From NCBI GenBank assembly GCA_021325495.1, contig JAJPGZ010000009.1, positions 62,001-126,000 of the forward strand: a DNA stretch of 64,000 nucleotides, read 5' to 3'. Position numbers and translations under genes: made by a program. The stretch is from Spartobacteria bacterium. Lineage in GTDB: Bacteria; Verrucomicrobiota; Verrucomicrobiia; Chthoniobacterales; UBA10450. Below are positions 28,620-38,500 of the stretch, one piece after another. Position 1 is the first letter of the stretch, and the number at the start of each line of letters is the position of its first letter. The notes under the pieces were generated by a model that saw only the letters and a list, made by a program, of their open reading frames with translations, searched no databases and was not told where the DNA came from.

Positions 28620-29906
28620 ATGAGCGGGAAAGTGAAATCGACGACGCAAAATTCTTTTAGCGTTTTACGCCACGGCCCATTCCGCCGTTACATCATTGGC
28701 AGCGCCATTTCCGACACCGGAACGTGGATGCAAGTGATGACGCAGGGCTGGGTCATGACGACGCTCACGAACTCCGCGCTCATGCTCGGATTAGTAAATC
28801 TTTGCGCCGGATTGCCGATGCTCGCCCTAACGATGGTCGGCGGTTCGGCCGCGGATCGTTTCGATAAGCGCAAAATTCTGCTCATCACCCAGTACGTTCA
28901 AATCGTTCTCGCGATTGCAATCGGTTTGTTGATCTGGAGCGACCGCATTCACATCTGGCACATTTTCGTTTTCGCCGCGATCCTCGGTGTTTCGAATTCG
29001 TTTGAAATGCCGACGCTCTCCGCGCTCGTGCCCGAGTTGGTCAAGCGCGAGGAAATCCAAAGCGCCATCTCGATCGATCGCTCGGTTTTTCACGGTTCGC
29101 GCGTCGTCGGCCCGGCGCTTGGTGGCCTGTTGATTTCAGCGTGGGGCGCAGCCTCGGCATTTTTTGCGAACGCGATCTCGTTCGTGGCCTTAATCATTGC
29201 GATCATGTCGTTACCCGCGCGCGCGCGCGGCACGGCCGAAGAGGAAGAAAAGCGCGCGAGCGGAATCAAAGACGGCTTTCGCTACATCGCGAAAGACAAA
29301 CCAAGTCTCGCGATGGTGATGCTGATTGCGACACAAGCGGTTTGCATCTTTCCCATCATCACGGTGATGATGCCGCTTTACGTAAAGCTCGTGCTCGGAC
29401 TCGGCGCGGACAAACTCGGAACATTAATGGGCGCGGCCGCGGTCGGCTCGGTCGTCGGTTCGCTTTTCCTCATCGGATTGCCGCGCGAAAAACGCGTTCT
29501 TCTGATGATGATCTGCGCGACGGCGGTGACGTTGGCGGTGATTGGTTTGTCGCGTGCGCCCAGTTTTTATGTGGCGATGGGATTGTTGATCGTGAATTCG
29601 CTCGGCATGGCGACAAATTTCGGGCTGGCCAGCACGATCGTGCAGGAACGCGCGCCGGATTATTTGCGCGGACGCGTCTCCGCGGTGTTCATGTTGAGCT
29701 TTGTCGGGATCATGCCGCTGGCAGGTTTGGGCGTGACCAGTCTCTCCGATGCAATCGGAATGCCGACCGCGCTCGCGATCGCCGCCATTCTGTACGGCGC
29801 GACCACGCTCTTGATCCTGTCGCGGGTGCGACGGCAATGTGCCGAACCGGCGCCGAGCGAACCGCCCACAGCCGCCGAAACGCCGCCGGTCGTCGCCACT
29901 GTTTAG
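28620..29906 (+). CDS. Major facilitator superfamily transporter (EntS/MFS_3-like exporter)
   Basis: A 428-residue protein with twelve predicted helices. The N-terminus LRHGPFRRYIIGSAISDTGTWMQVMTQGW and the loop GSAADRFDKRKILLITQ are typical of the MFS_3 group, which includes the enterobactin exporter EntS. The second half repeats the pattern with SVVGSLFLIGLPREKRVLLM. It probably exports a small molecule using the proton gradient; the substrate is unknown. A Pro/Ala-rich cytoplasmic tail ends the protein. The isomerase-like gene downstream starts one base after its stop. Confidence 0.85.
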   Translation: MSGKVKSTTQNSFSVLRHGPFRRYIIGSAISDTGTWMQVMTQGWVMTTLTNSALMLGLVNLCAGLPMLALTMVGGSAADRFDKRKILLITQYVQIVLAIAIGLLIWSDRIHIWHIFVFAAILGVSNSFEMPTLSALVPELVKREEIQSAISIDRSVFHGSRVVGPALGGLLISAWGAASAFFANAISFVALIIAIMSLPARARGTAEEEEKRASGIKDGFRYIAKDKPSLAMVMLIATQAVCIFPIITVMMPLYVKLVLGLGADKLGTLMGAAAVGSVVGSLFLIGLPREKRVLLMMICATAVTLAVIGLSRAPSFYVAMGLLIVNSLGMATNFGLASTIVQERAPDYLRGRVSAVFMLSFVGIMPLAGLGVTSLSDAIGMPTALAIAAILYGATTLLILSRVRRQCAEPAPSEPPTAAETPPVVATV

Positions 29907-29907
29907 C

Positions 29908-30819
29908 GTGATCGCATTCTCGACTTGCTGGAACTCAGGCCGCCACACCGACGGCGAAGTCATGTTAAAGGAGATTGTCGATCTTGGCTTCGATCTCATC
30001 GAGCTCGGACATGGCATCCGCATTTCGCTCATGCCCGGAATTCAAAAAATGTTCGAAAGCGGGAACGTGAAATTCAGCAGCCTGCACAATTTCTGTCCGT
30101 TGCCAGTCGAAGTCATGCACGCTTCGCCCGATTGCTATCAACTTTCCGCCGCCTATTCGAGAGAACGCGAGCGCGCAATCAAACAAACATTTCAGACGAT
30201 CGACTTCGCGGAGCGACTCGGCGCGAAGTTTGTTGTCATGCATCTCGGCGAAGTGCCGATCGGTCCCATCACCGACAAGCTCATCGCGCTCGTAAAAAAA
30301 GGGAAACTGCTCTCGCGCGAATACGTGAAGAAAAAAATTCGGGCGATTCAGAAACGCGAAGAGCTCGCGCCAGCGTATTTGGAACGCGTCAAAGAAGCGC
30401 TCAAACCGATCGTCGAATATGCCGCGACCAAAAACGTGAAGCTCGGCCTCGAAGGCCGCCGCGGTTACGAAGAAATCCCGACCGAGAAGGAATTGTCGAT
30501 CTTGTTAGACGAACTGAATTCACCTGTAACAGGTTACTGGCACGACTTCGGTCACATTCAGATCAAACAAAATCTCGCTTTTCTCGATCACGAAGAATGG
30601 CTGCGCACGATCGGGCCGCGCACCATCGGCGCACACGTGCAGGATTGCATTTGGCCGGCGCAAGATCACCAGCCGCCGTTCGCCGGACATGTCGATCTTG
30701 CAAAACTGGTCCCGCTTTTGCCTAACGACTGCCAATTCGTCTGGGAAATGTCGCCGCGCAAAACCGCCGATGAAATCAAACGCTCGGTCGTGAAATGGAA
30801 GGAGCATTTCGGCGAATGA
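29908..30819 (+). CDS. Xylose-isomerase-like TIM-barrel protein (sugar phosphate isomerase/epimerase family)
   Basis: A 303-residue AP endonuclease 2/xylose-isomerase-like barrel. Typical strands with metal or base ligands are visible: DLIELGHGIR, HNFCPLP, KFVVMHLGEV, LGLEGRRGYEEIP, GYWHDFGHIQIK and GAHVQDCIW. Members isomerise or epimerise sugars and related acids in the cytoplasm. The particular substrate cannot be told. GTG 29908, one base behind the transporter stop, gives VIAFSTCWNSG, the natural first strand; earlier starts would overlap the transporter. Three motif copies fall in it (EIVDLG, LSILLD, HVDLAK). Confidence 0.8.
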   Translation: MIAFSTCWNSGRHTDGEVMLKEIVDLGFDLIELGHGIRISLMPGIQKMFESGNVKFSSLHNFCPLPVEVMHASPDCYQLSAAYSRERERAIKQTFQTIDFAERLGAKFVVMHLGEVPIGPITDKLIALVKKGKLLSREYVKKKIRAIQKREELAPAYLERVKEALKPIVEYAATKNVKLGLEGRRGYEEIPTEKELSILLDELNSPVTGYWHDFGHIQIKQNLAFLDHEEWLRTIGPRTIGAHVQDCIWPAQDHQPPFAGHVDLAKLVPLLPNDCQFVWEMSPRKTADEIKRSVVKWKEHFGE

Positions 30820-30824
30820 CTGGC

Positions 30825-30910
30825 TGTCATGTTGAGCGAAGCGAAACATCTCTAGCTATTCATTGCAGATCAGAAATGATTGAAGATTCTTCGCTTCGCT
30901 CAGAATGACA
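30825..30910. repeat. Interspersed palindromic element
   Basis: The left arm TGTCATGTTGAGCGAAGCGA (30825 on) and right arm ending TTCGCTTCGCTCAGAATGAC (to 30910) repeat the arms of the element at 6365-6462 almost exactly, while the middle differs. It sits between two genes on the same strand. Confidence 0.88.
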
Positions 30911-30921
30911 TTGCAGGACGA

Positions 30922-31944
30922 ATGAAAAAAACCCTCCTCGCCATCGCGCAGATCATCGTCACCATCGCGATCCTCTTCTGGGTTTTTCACGATCCACACA
31001 AGCGCGAGCAAATGGCGACCGCACTTCGTGTGGCTGATTACCGCTGGATGTTTGCCGCCATTCTCGCCTACGTCATTGTCGAAGCAGCCGCCGCGTTGCG
31101 CTGGCACATTTTGCTCAAAGTTCAGGGCGTAAATCTTTCCTTTCTCCGCGTCACCGCGCTCTTTTTCATCGGCATGTTTTACAATCAGTTTCTTCCCGGC
31201 GGCACCGGCGGCGACATCGTTAAAAGTTATCTCCTGCTCAAGGAAACCGAGCGCAAAGCCGGCGCGTTGCTCGCCGTGATTTTCGATCGGCTCATCGGCC
31301 TCGTCGCGCTTGTCACCATCACCTGTGTGCTCACGAGCTTGCGTTTTCACTGGCTCGCGCAAACGCCGCAGACGCGCGGCTTCCTCTGGTTTCTGCTTTT
31401 CGCGCTCGGCAGCTCGCTGCTAGGGCTCTTCACTTCATTCGTCATCAGCGGGTTCAATCTCGCGAATCGTTTGCCGGAAAAATTTCCTGGCCGCGACAAA
31501 ATCATCGAAGTTTCGATTGCGTATCATCTTTACGCGCGACACTGGCGCACCACTCTCGCCGCGTTCGTCGTGTCGCTCGTCGCGCATCTCGCCACTTTCG
31601 CGACATTTCTTTTCGTCGCCTACGCCTTGCGCGCCAATGTCGGCGTTGTCGATTTTTTCGCGATCATGCCGATCGAGCGCACCATTTCTTCCCTGCCGAT
31701 CAGTTTCGGCGGCGCCGGTTGGCGCGAAATCGTTTTGCAAATCATGCTCACGAGTCTGTGCGGCATCCCGGCGGGAGTTGCGAATCTCATCGGCACGTTA
31801 GGCTTCGTTGTCATTTTGATCTGCTCTGCGCCCGGCGGTCTCGTTTATCTGCTTTACCGTCCGAGCGGCGTGCCGCGTGTCCGCATGCGCGAGATGAAAC
31901 ACGAAGTCGCCACGCTCGAACATGAAATCGGCGAAACGAAATAA
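30922..31944 (+). CDS. Flippase-like membrane protein (UPF0104/AglD-LPG synthase TM family)
   Basis: A 340-residue integral membrane protein with about eight helices. It has the family landmarks ALRWHILLKVQG, FFIGMFYNQFLPGGTGGDIVKSYLL and a late PISFGGAGWREI. The family includes the membrane half of lysyl-phosphatidylglycerol synthase and several proposed lipid or polyprenyl-sugar flippases. No aminoacyl transferase domain is attached. It starts 11 bases after the palindromic element. The stop overlaps the start of the reductase gene by 23 bases. Confidence 0.8.
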   Translation: MKKTLLAIAQIIVTIAILFWVFHDPHKREQMATALRVADYRWMFAAILAYVIVEAAAALRWHILLKVQGVNLSFLRVTALFFIGMFYNQFLPGGTGGDIVKSYLLLKETERKAGALLAVIFDRLIGLVALVTITCVLTSLRFHWLAQTPQTRGFLWFLLFALGSSLLGLFTSFVISGFNLANRLPEKFPGRDKIIEVSIAYHLYARHWRTTLAAFVVSLVAHLATFATFLFVAYALRANVGVVDFFAIMPIERTISSLPISFGGAGWREIVLQIMLTSLCGIPAGVANLIGTLGFVVILICSAPGGLVYLLYRPSGVPRVRMREMKHEVATLEHEIGETK

Positions 31945-32629
31945 ATCCCCCGCGCGTCCATTCGTAATCGCGACTTTCGCGATGACGATGGATGGAAAAA
32001 TTACCACGCGAAATTATTCGCCGGTCGATTTCACGTCGCGCGAAGACAAGGCGCACTTGATTCGCCAGCGCTCGTTAGGCGACGCCGTCTTGATTGGTTA
32101 CGGAAGTTTAAAACGCGATAACGTTCGCCTCGGCGTTCCGCGCGAAGAGCTGCGCGATGCGCGCGTGAAACGCGCACAATCTCCCTACCCGCTTCGCGTC
32201 ATCGTTTCGAATGCGGGCAAGATCGACAATCGCCTCAACATTTTTCAAACGGACTTCGCGCCGATCGTTATTTTTTCGACGCAGCGCATGCCCCGCAAAG
32301 ACCGCGAAGCATTGCGCGACAAAGCGAAATTGCATCTCAGTGAAAATGACGATGTCGATCTTGCGCAAATGCTGCGGACGTTGCGAAAAGAATACCGGGT
32401 GCGTACGGTCGCCTGCGAAGGTGGCCCGACATTATTTCGCAGCTTGCTCGAACGCGGCCTGATCGATCAACTCAATCTCACCATCGCGCCCTGGCTTTTT
32501 GGCGGTCGCGACGCGCCGACGCTCACCGGACTGCGCAAAGATTTTCTCCCGAAGTCCGTGTGCTGCCGTCTGATCGACATGCGCGTCGTCGGCGACGAAT
32601 GTTTTTTGACCTACAGAATTCGCAACTGA
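31922..32629 (+). CDS. RibD C-terminal/dihydrofolate-reductase-fold reductase
   Basis: A 235-residue protein with the RibD reductase fold: FVIATFAMTMDGKITTR, then GDAVLIGYGSLKRDNVRLG, VRTVACEGGPTLFRSLLERGLIDQLNLTI and LFGGRDAPTL. In riboflavin synthesis this domain reduces the ribosylamino-pyrimidine with NADPH. The deaminase half of RibD is missing, so it may be a separate reductase or an enzyme of another pathway. Two motif copies are read as KIDN and DVDL. It overlaps the upstream flippase-like gene and is followed by the SRPBCC gene after one base. Confidence 0.85.
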   Translation: MKSAKRNKSPARPFVIATFAMTMDGKITTRNYSPVDFTSREDKAHLIRQRSLGDAVLIGYGSLKRDNVRLGVPREELRDARVKRAQSPYPLRVIVSNAGKIDNRLNIFQTDFAPIVIFSTQRMPRKDREALRDKAKLHLSENDDVDLAQMLRTLRKEYRVRTVACEGGPTLFRSLLERGLIDQLNLTIAPWLFGGRDAPTLTGLRKDFLPKSVCCRLIDMRVVGDECFLTYRIRN

Positions 32630-32630
32630 C

Positions 32631-33068
32631 ATGCACAAAGTGAATTCAATCATCATGCGCGCGCCGAAGATGTCGATCTTCGAAACGGCGGCGAATCTCG
32701 AGCTCTGGCCGAAGATTCTGCCGCACTATCGCTACGTGAATTATCTCGAGCGTGGGCAAGATCGACATGTTGTTGTCATGGCCGCGCAACATGCTGGCAT
32801 TCCGATCAAGTGGACGTCGGAGGAAATTATCGACCGCGACTGCGTGGAAGTTCGTTTTAATCACCTCAAAGCTTTCACCAAAGGCATGCGCGTCGTCTGG
32901 ACATTCACCGAAACGCCCGAGGGCGTGCGAGTCGAAATCGTGCATGATCTCAATTTCCGAATTCCATTGCTCGCGCCCATTGCCGAGCCGATTATCGGCG
33001 ACTTCTTTACGTATAATGTCGCCAACAAAACGCTCCGCTGCATGAAAGCTTACGTCGAATCAAAATGA
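32631..33068 (+). CDS. SRPBCC/START-fold (polyketide cyclase-like) protein
   Basis: A 145-residue protein with the helix-grip fold: SIFETAANLELWPKILPHYRYV, then the pocket strands VVVMAAQHAGIPIKWTSEE, MRVVWTFTETPEGVRVEIVHD, and the long C-terminal helix NVANKTLRCMKAYVESK. Such proteins bind hydrophobic ligands; some are aromatase/cyclases in polyketide synthesis. It overlaps the ketoacyl synthase gene by four bases (ATGA), which suggests the two work together. Motif copies encode MSIF and QDRH. Confidence 0.78.
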   Translation: MHKVNSIIMRAPKMSIFETAANLELWPKILPHYRYVNYLERGQDRHVVVMAAQHAGIPIKWTSEEIIDRDCVEVRFNHLKAFTKGMRVVWTFTETPEGVRVEIVHDLNFRIPLLAPIAEPIIGDFFTYNVANKTLRCMKAYVESK

Positions 33069-34303
33069 AACGTCGCGCCGTCATCACCGGCATCGGTCCG
33101 ATCACCTGCATCGGCAAAGGCGTGGAAAATTTCTGGCGCGGGCTGCGCGCGGAAAGAAGCGGCATCTCGCGCATCACCAGTTTCGATGCGTCGATCTTCC
33201 ACGCGCATTGCGGCGGCGAGATTGCGGATTGGAATCCGGAAGAATTTTTTCCGCCGCATCGTTTGAAGCGGCTCGATCGTTACGCGCAATTCTCCGTCGC
33301 GACGGCGAAGATGGCGCTCGATGATGCGCGCGTTGAGTATGGACGCGAAAATCCGCAGCATCGAGTCGGCGTGAGTTTCGGCACCGCGCTCGGCGGAGTT
33401 TGCCAGGCGGAAGATCAGCACATTCGATTTTTGAAAAAAGGAACGCGCGGAGTGAATCCCACGCTCGCGCTGCAAGTTTTCGGCGGCTCGGCGCATTCGA
33501 ACATCGCGATCGAATTTGGATTTCGCGGCGTCGGCACCACGAACTCGAACAGTTGCGCGAGCGGAACGGTGTCGGTGGGCGAAGCACTGCGTTACGTCCG
33601 CGATGATTTCGCGGACATCGTGGTCGCCGGCGGAGCGGAAGCGCCACTCGCGACGTTGTCGTTCGGCGCATTCGATTTGATCAAGACGATGAGCCGATGG
33701 GAAGGCGATCCCGCTTTGTCGTGTCGTCCATTTGATCGACAACGTGACGGGTTCGTCATGGGCGAAGGCGCGGCGTCGTTAGTCATCGAGGAGCTCGAGC
33801 ACGCACGCGCGCGCGGCGCGAAGATTTACGCGGAGGTGCTCGGTTACAGTTTGAACAACGACGCGTATCACATGACTTCGCCGCTGCCGAGCGGCGAATC
33901 GTGCGCGCGCGCGATGCGTGATGCGCTGGCGGATGCTCAGCTTTCGCCTAACGATATCGATTACATCAACGCGCACGCGAGCTCGACCCAGTTGAATGAC
34001 GCGACGGAGACGATGTCGATCAAACAAGTGTTTGGCGAGAACACGAAAATTCCGGTGAGCGGGACAAAAGGGTTTTACGCCCATCCGTTAGGCGCGACCG
34101 GCGCGATCGAGGCCGCGCTCTGCGCGCTCGCGTTAGATCGACAATGGATCCCGCCGACGATTAACTACAGCGATCCCGATCCGGCGTGCGATCTCGACGT
34201 TGTCCCGAATCACGGCCGCGACTCCAAATTGAATTACGTCATGAGCAATTCGTTCGGCTTCGGCGGAATCAACGCCTGCGTTATTCTGGGAAAAGTTCAC
34301 TGA
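33065..34303 (+). CDS. Beta-ketoacyl-ACP synthase (FabF/KAS II-like)
   Basis: A 412-residue thiolase-fold enzyme joining malonyl-ACP to an acyl chain. The active-site Cys is in NSNSCASGTVSVGEA (about 163), the two His are in INAHASSTQLND (about 302) and FYAHPLGATG (about 339), and the C-terminal SNSFGFGGINACVIL is typical. The region around Cys differs from the classical TACATG of FabF. No FabD, FabG or ACP gene is next to it; the neighbours are an SRPBCC protein and a reductase, so a specialised fatty-acid or polyketide product is possible. The stop overlaps the convergent cytochrome gene by seven bases. Confidence 0.9.
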   Translation: MKRRAVITGIGPITCIGKGVENFWRGLRAERSGISRITSFDASIFHAHCGGEIADWNPEEFFPPHRLKRLDRYAQFSVATAKMALDDARVEYGRENPQHRVGVSFGTALGGVCQAEDQHIRFLKKGTRGVNPTLALQVFGGSAHSNIAIEFGFRGVGTTNSNSCASGTVSVGEALRYVRDDFADIVVAGGAEAPLATLSFGAFDLIKTMSRWEGDPALSCRPFDRQRDGFVMGEGAASLVIEELEHARARGAKIYAEVLGYSLNNDAYHMTSPLPSGESCARAMRDALADAQLSPNDIDYINAHASSTQLNDATETMSIKQVFGENTKIPVSGTKGFYAHPLGATGAIEAALCALALDRQWIPPTINYSDPDPACDLDVVPNHGRDSKLNYVMSNSFGFGGINACVILGKVH

Positions 34304-34800
34304 CTTTTCCACTGCGCCTCGACTTCGGGCGGCAACTTGTCGATCTTTTCGAGGAACGTCGCGACTTTCCAAATCTCTTCGTCCGACATCATCCCCTGCC
34401 ACGCGCCCATGCCGCTGTAGCGAATACCGTACTTGATCACGGTGAACATTTGCGGCGCGCTCAACTTCGACGGCTGATCGGCAAATTGTGGAACGCGCGG
34501 ATAAAAATTCTGCGTGCCCCACATGCTGGGTTGGCTGCGCGCGCCATGACAACCGGCGCAGTTCGCTTTGAACATTTTCAATCCGTCCGACAAAACCTCA
34601 GGCGACGCGGTCAAAGGATTCGTTAGGCCTTTAGATTGCCGCTCGAGCGAGGCGTGCAATGTTTTTTCGGCGAGCGCATTCTCCCAACCCGGCGGCGTCG
34701 CCGTAGCCGCGACCGGCCAGAGTCCAAGATAAGCGGTCACGATGGCCGCGGCCGCGAGGACAATCGCCGCCAACAACAAGGTGAATACAACTCGTTTCAT
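34297..34800 (-). CDS. Class I c-type cytochrome, membrane anchored
   Basis: A 167-residue protein with an N-terminal hydrophobic segment (residues 5-28) that is either a signal peptide or an anchor, and one heme site FKANCAGCHGA. The distal methionine is probably in YSGMGAWQGM. The C-terminal helix (DEEIWKVATFLEKIDKLPP) is typical of cytochromes c in respiratory chains. It works in the periplasm as an electron carrier; its partner is unknown. The ATG overlaps the trmD stop by four bases. Confidence 0.9.
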   Translation of the reverse strand: MKRVVFTLLLAAIVLAAAAIVTAYLGLWPVAATATPPGWENALAEKTLHASLERQSKGLTNPLTASPEVLSDGLKMFKANCAGCHGARSQPSMWGTQNFYPRVPQFADQPSKLSAPQMFTVIKYGIRYSGMGAWQGMMSDEEIWKVATFLEKIDKLPPEVEAQWKSQ

Positions 34801-35474
34801 GATTTATCCTCCAGCAAGTCGGGCCGATTTTCTCGCGTTCGCTTCACGCCCTGTTCTTTTCGCCACGCCGCGATCTCGGCGTGATTCCCGGATAACAAAA
34901 CATCCGGCACTTTCCAATCGCGAAACTCGGCCGGCCGGGTGTATTGCGGTCCTTCCAATAATCCGGCGCTGAATGAATCATCCTGCGCGGATTGTGCATC
35001 GCCGAGAACACCGGGCAAAAGCCTAACGACTGCGTCAATCACCACGACCGCGGCGATGGCGCCGTTAGTCAGGACGTAATCCCCGATGGACAATTCAAGA
35101 TCGACAAGGTGTTCGACCACGCGATGGTCGATGCCTTCGTAGTGACCGCAGATGACAATAAGATGTCGATCTTGCGCGAGCTCGGTCGCGATTTGTTGAG
35201 TGAAACGTTTTCCCTGCGGCGTCATGAGAATGACTTTGCTATGATCGCTGCGCAATGATTCGACCGCGGCGAAGATCGGTTCCGGTTTCATCACCATCCC
35301 CTGCCCGCCTCCGAAGGGCGCGTCATCCACAGTACGATGTCGATCTTGCGTCCAATCGCGCAGGTTATGAATGCGAAGATCGACAATCGCGTTTTCCTGA
35401 GCGCGTTTCATCATGCTTTCGCTTAACGGCGCGCGGCACATCTCCGGAAATAGTGTGACGATGTCGATCTTCAT
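34797..35474 (-). CDS. trmD: tRNA (guanine-N1-)-methyltransferase
   Basis: A 225-residue SPOUT-type enzyme methylating G37 of tRNAs next to the anticodon. Landmarks are the N-terminus MKIDIVTLFPEM, the loop DDAPFGGGQGMVMKPEP, the knot CGHYEGIDHRVVEHLVDLELSIGDYVLTNGA, and the C-terminal part PQYTRPAEFRDWKVPDVLLSG. The enzyme is essential in most bacteria. Usually it follows ffh, rpsP and rimM; here a large opposite-strand gene separates it from khpA, and rimM and rplS are not seen. It contains five copies of the dispersed motif (35097, 35163, 35337, 35376, 35461) in 678 bases, the densest cluster in the window. Confidence 0.96.
   Translation of the reverse strand: MKIDIVTLFPEMCRAPLSESMMKRAQENAIVDLRIHNLRDWTQDRHRTVDDAPFGGGQGMVMKPEPIFAAVESLRSDHSKVILMTPQGKRFTQQIATELAQDRHLIVICGHYEGIDHRVVEHLVDLELSIGDYVLTNGAIAAVVVIDAVVRLLPGVLGDAQSAQDDSFSAGLLEGPQYTRPAEFRDWKVPDVLLSGNHAEIAAWRKEQGVKRTRENRPDLLEDKS
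35097..35471. repeat. Cluster of five motif 1 copies inside trmD
   Basis: Copies on the plus strand: AAGATCGACAA at 35097-35107, ATGTCGATCTT at 35163-35173 and 35337-35347, AAGATCGACAA at 35376-35386, ATGTCGATCTT at 35461-35471. They read in trmD as VDLEL, AQDRHL, TQDRH, IVDLR and KIDIV, so three different frames are used. Confidence 0.92.
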
Positions 35475-35501
35475 CGCGTTTTGTCAGTAAATGAATTAAG
35501 C

Positions 35502-38500
35502 ATGTTGCTGCAAATGCCCAAGCGTGCTCTGAGTTGTTTCGCGATTTTGCTCGCGCTCGTAACGAATGCTTTCGCCGGTGGTCCGGTGTTGAGCAACGCT
35601 AAGGCCGTGCGCGGTTTGGGAGAGAAGATGTCGATCTTGGGACCGGTCTCGCAAGACAAGGATTTACGCGCGTTGCCATACATCGCGCCTAACGAGGAAT
35701 CGGAGCCGGTGCGACGGATGCGACATCAGAAACCGCAAACTCCATCCACGCAAAAGTCGGACCCGGTCCAGGCAATCCGGCAATCGACCCAAGCGGTGAC
35801 CGCGCCGACGCCGAGCGCGCAATTCGACGGCATTTCTGCGGCGCAAAGCGGCTGCGGTTGTTTGCCGCCGGACACGAACGGCGATGTGGGGCCGAACCAT
35901 TACATTCAGTCGGTGAATTCCTCGATCAAGATTTTCGACAAATCGGGCAACCCACTTAACGGCGTAAACGGGACAACATATAATTCGTTCTTCGCTCCGA
36001 TGGGCGCAGCAACGCCGTGCGGCAACAATCTAAACGACGGCGACGGTTTTGTTTTTTACGATCAACTCGCCGATCGCTGGGTGGTAAGCGACTTTGCATT
36101 TCCGGGCAACAACGCGGTCAATTACCAATGCGTCGGCGTTTCGAAGACTAACGACCCGGTGGCGGGCGGCTGGTGGTTATACGCGGTGCAGGTCGATCCG
36201 TCGAATCCGACGTGGTTAGGCGATTATCCGAAATTTGGGTTGTGGCCGGACGCGTATTATTTTTCGGTGAACATGTTTCAGGGAAACACGTTCGAAGGTG
36301 TGCGTGTCTTCGCGTTACCGCGGCTGGCGATGATTAATGGAACGGGCGCGCCGAACGCAGGTGGCATCGCGTTCACGATCACGCCGGCAACTTTGGGTGA
36401 CGCTTACAGTTTAGTGCCAGCGACTTTTCGCGCCGGCAATGCGCCACCGGCCGGGACGCCGGAATATTTCATGGCGATCAACAGTTCGGCCAGCGCGGGC
36501 ACGGTCGAGAACCAGGTCTTCACGTGGAAGTTCCATGTCGATTTTACAACGCCGGGAAATTCCACGTTCGGCGTCGGCGCGAGTCATTCGCCGAATGCAA
36601 CGACAACGGTGAACGGATTCGTCGATGCTTTCACGAGCACTTCAACGCTGATTGTTCCGCAAACAGGCACGACTGCATTGCTCGACACGTTAGGCGACAA
36701 ACTAATGACGCCGCTCGTTTATCAAAATCTCAGCGGCGCCGAGTCGCTCTGGGTGTCGCACACGATCAACAACAACCAGAACAGCACCGGCCCGACCGCG
36801 ATTCGCTGGTATCAATTTAACGTCACCGGCGGCGTGATTCCGGCGACACCGGCGCAACAGCAAACATTTAATAATGGCGGCGACGGATTGTGGCGCTGGA
36901 TGCCGAGTATCGCGGTCGATGCGCAGGGCAACATGGCGATCAATTACGCGGTCTCGAGCGCGACGACCAATCCGGCGATCCGTTATGCCGGTCGTTTGGT
37001 CGGCGACGCGGCCAACAGTCTGGGCCAGGGCGAAGCGACATTGATTCAAGGCGGCGGACATCAGACGAGCAGCAGCGGACGCTGGGGGGATTACAGCGCG
37101 ATCAGTGTCGATCCTTCGGACAACGTCACCTTTTGGCTAACGAATGAATATTATCCGACGACCAGCGCGAGCAGTTGGTTCACGCGAATCGGAAAATTTA
37201 AATTTGCTTCGGTGGCGCAGATTGTCGCAGACACGGCGACATTGACGGCGGAAAACTTTTCGCCGCCTAACAACGCGCCCGATCCGCAGGAAACGGTCAC
37301 GGTGAGTTTGTCTTTGAAAAACGTCGGCAACATCAACACGAATAATCTGATCGCAACGCTGCAACCGACCGGTGGCGTCACCAATCCGAGCGCGCCACAA
37401 AGTTACGGCTTGTTAGTCGCCGGCGGCGCATCGGTCGCGCAGCCGTTCACTTTCACCGCCTCGGGCGCGTGTGGGAGCAAGATTACGCTCACGCTCGCAT
37501 TACAAGACGGCGCGACAAATTTAGGGACCGTCACCTTCACGATGCAGTTGGGAACTTCATCTTCGAGCACGTTGATCAGCGAAAATTTTGATTCTGTTCC
37601 CGCGCCGACGTTGCCGAGCCCATGGACGACAAACGCATCGGGCGGCGAATCATCGTGGGTAACATCGACAACGTCACCCAACAGTTCGCCTAACGACGCT
37701 TTCGCACCCGATGTTTCCACCGTCGGCAACACTGAGTTGATCTCCCCTAACATCGCCGTTCCCGCATCCGGTGGACAGTTGACGTTTAGAAACTTATTCA
37801 ACCTCGAAGCCAGCACGCAAACCCAAACGCTCGGCTACGACGGAATGGTGTTGGAGATCAGCATCAACGGCGGAGCGTTCGCCGACATTACCGGCGGCGG
37901 CAATTCATTCATCACCGGCGGATACACGCGCACGATTTCGCCTAACTTCAGCAGCCCGCTCGCGAATCGCGCGGCGTGGAGCGGACTCTCCGCCGGGACC
38001 ACCGGATCGCCGGCTTACATTACATCGACAATCAATCTTCCAACCGCGGCCGCAGGACAAAACATTCAACTCAAATGGCGCGCTGCAACCGATAGCAGCG
38101 TCATTGCTTCCGGCGCCGCCGGCGTGCGGGTCGATAACGTTTTCATCTCTACCACAACATCGACATGTGTATCCGCGTCGGCGCCAAATTTCACGAATGG
38201 TCCGCCATCGGCGCCGGTCATCGTCGGCAGTCCCTACAGTTTCCAATTCACCGCTACGGGAAATCCGCCGCCGACGTTTAGTTTGAGCGGCAGCCCACTT
38301 CCACCGGGATTGAATCTTTCTGCCAGCGGCTTGCTTTCGGGCACCGCGACTTCCGGTGGCACCGGCATTTTTCCGAACATCACCGTTACGGCAAGCAATG
38401 CCATCGCTCCGAACGCGACGGAAACATTCTCACTTTCCACCGCTACACGCGCGCCTAACTACATCGCGAGCTTTGGCCTGAACGGATCCGATGCCGCGCT

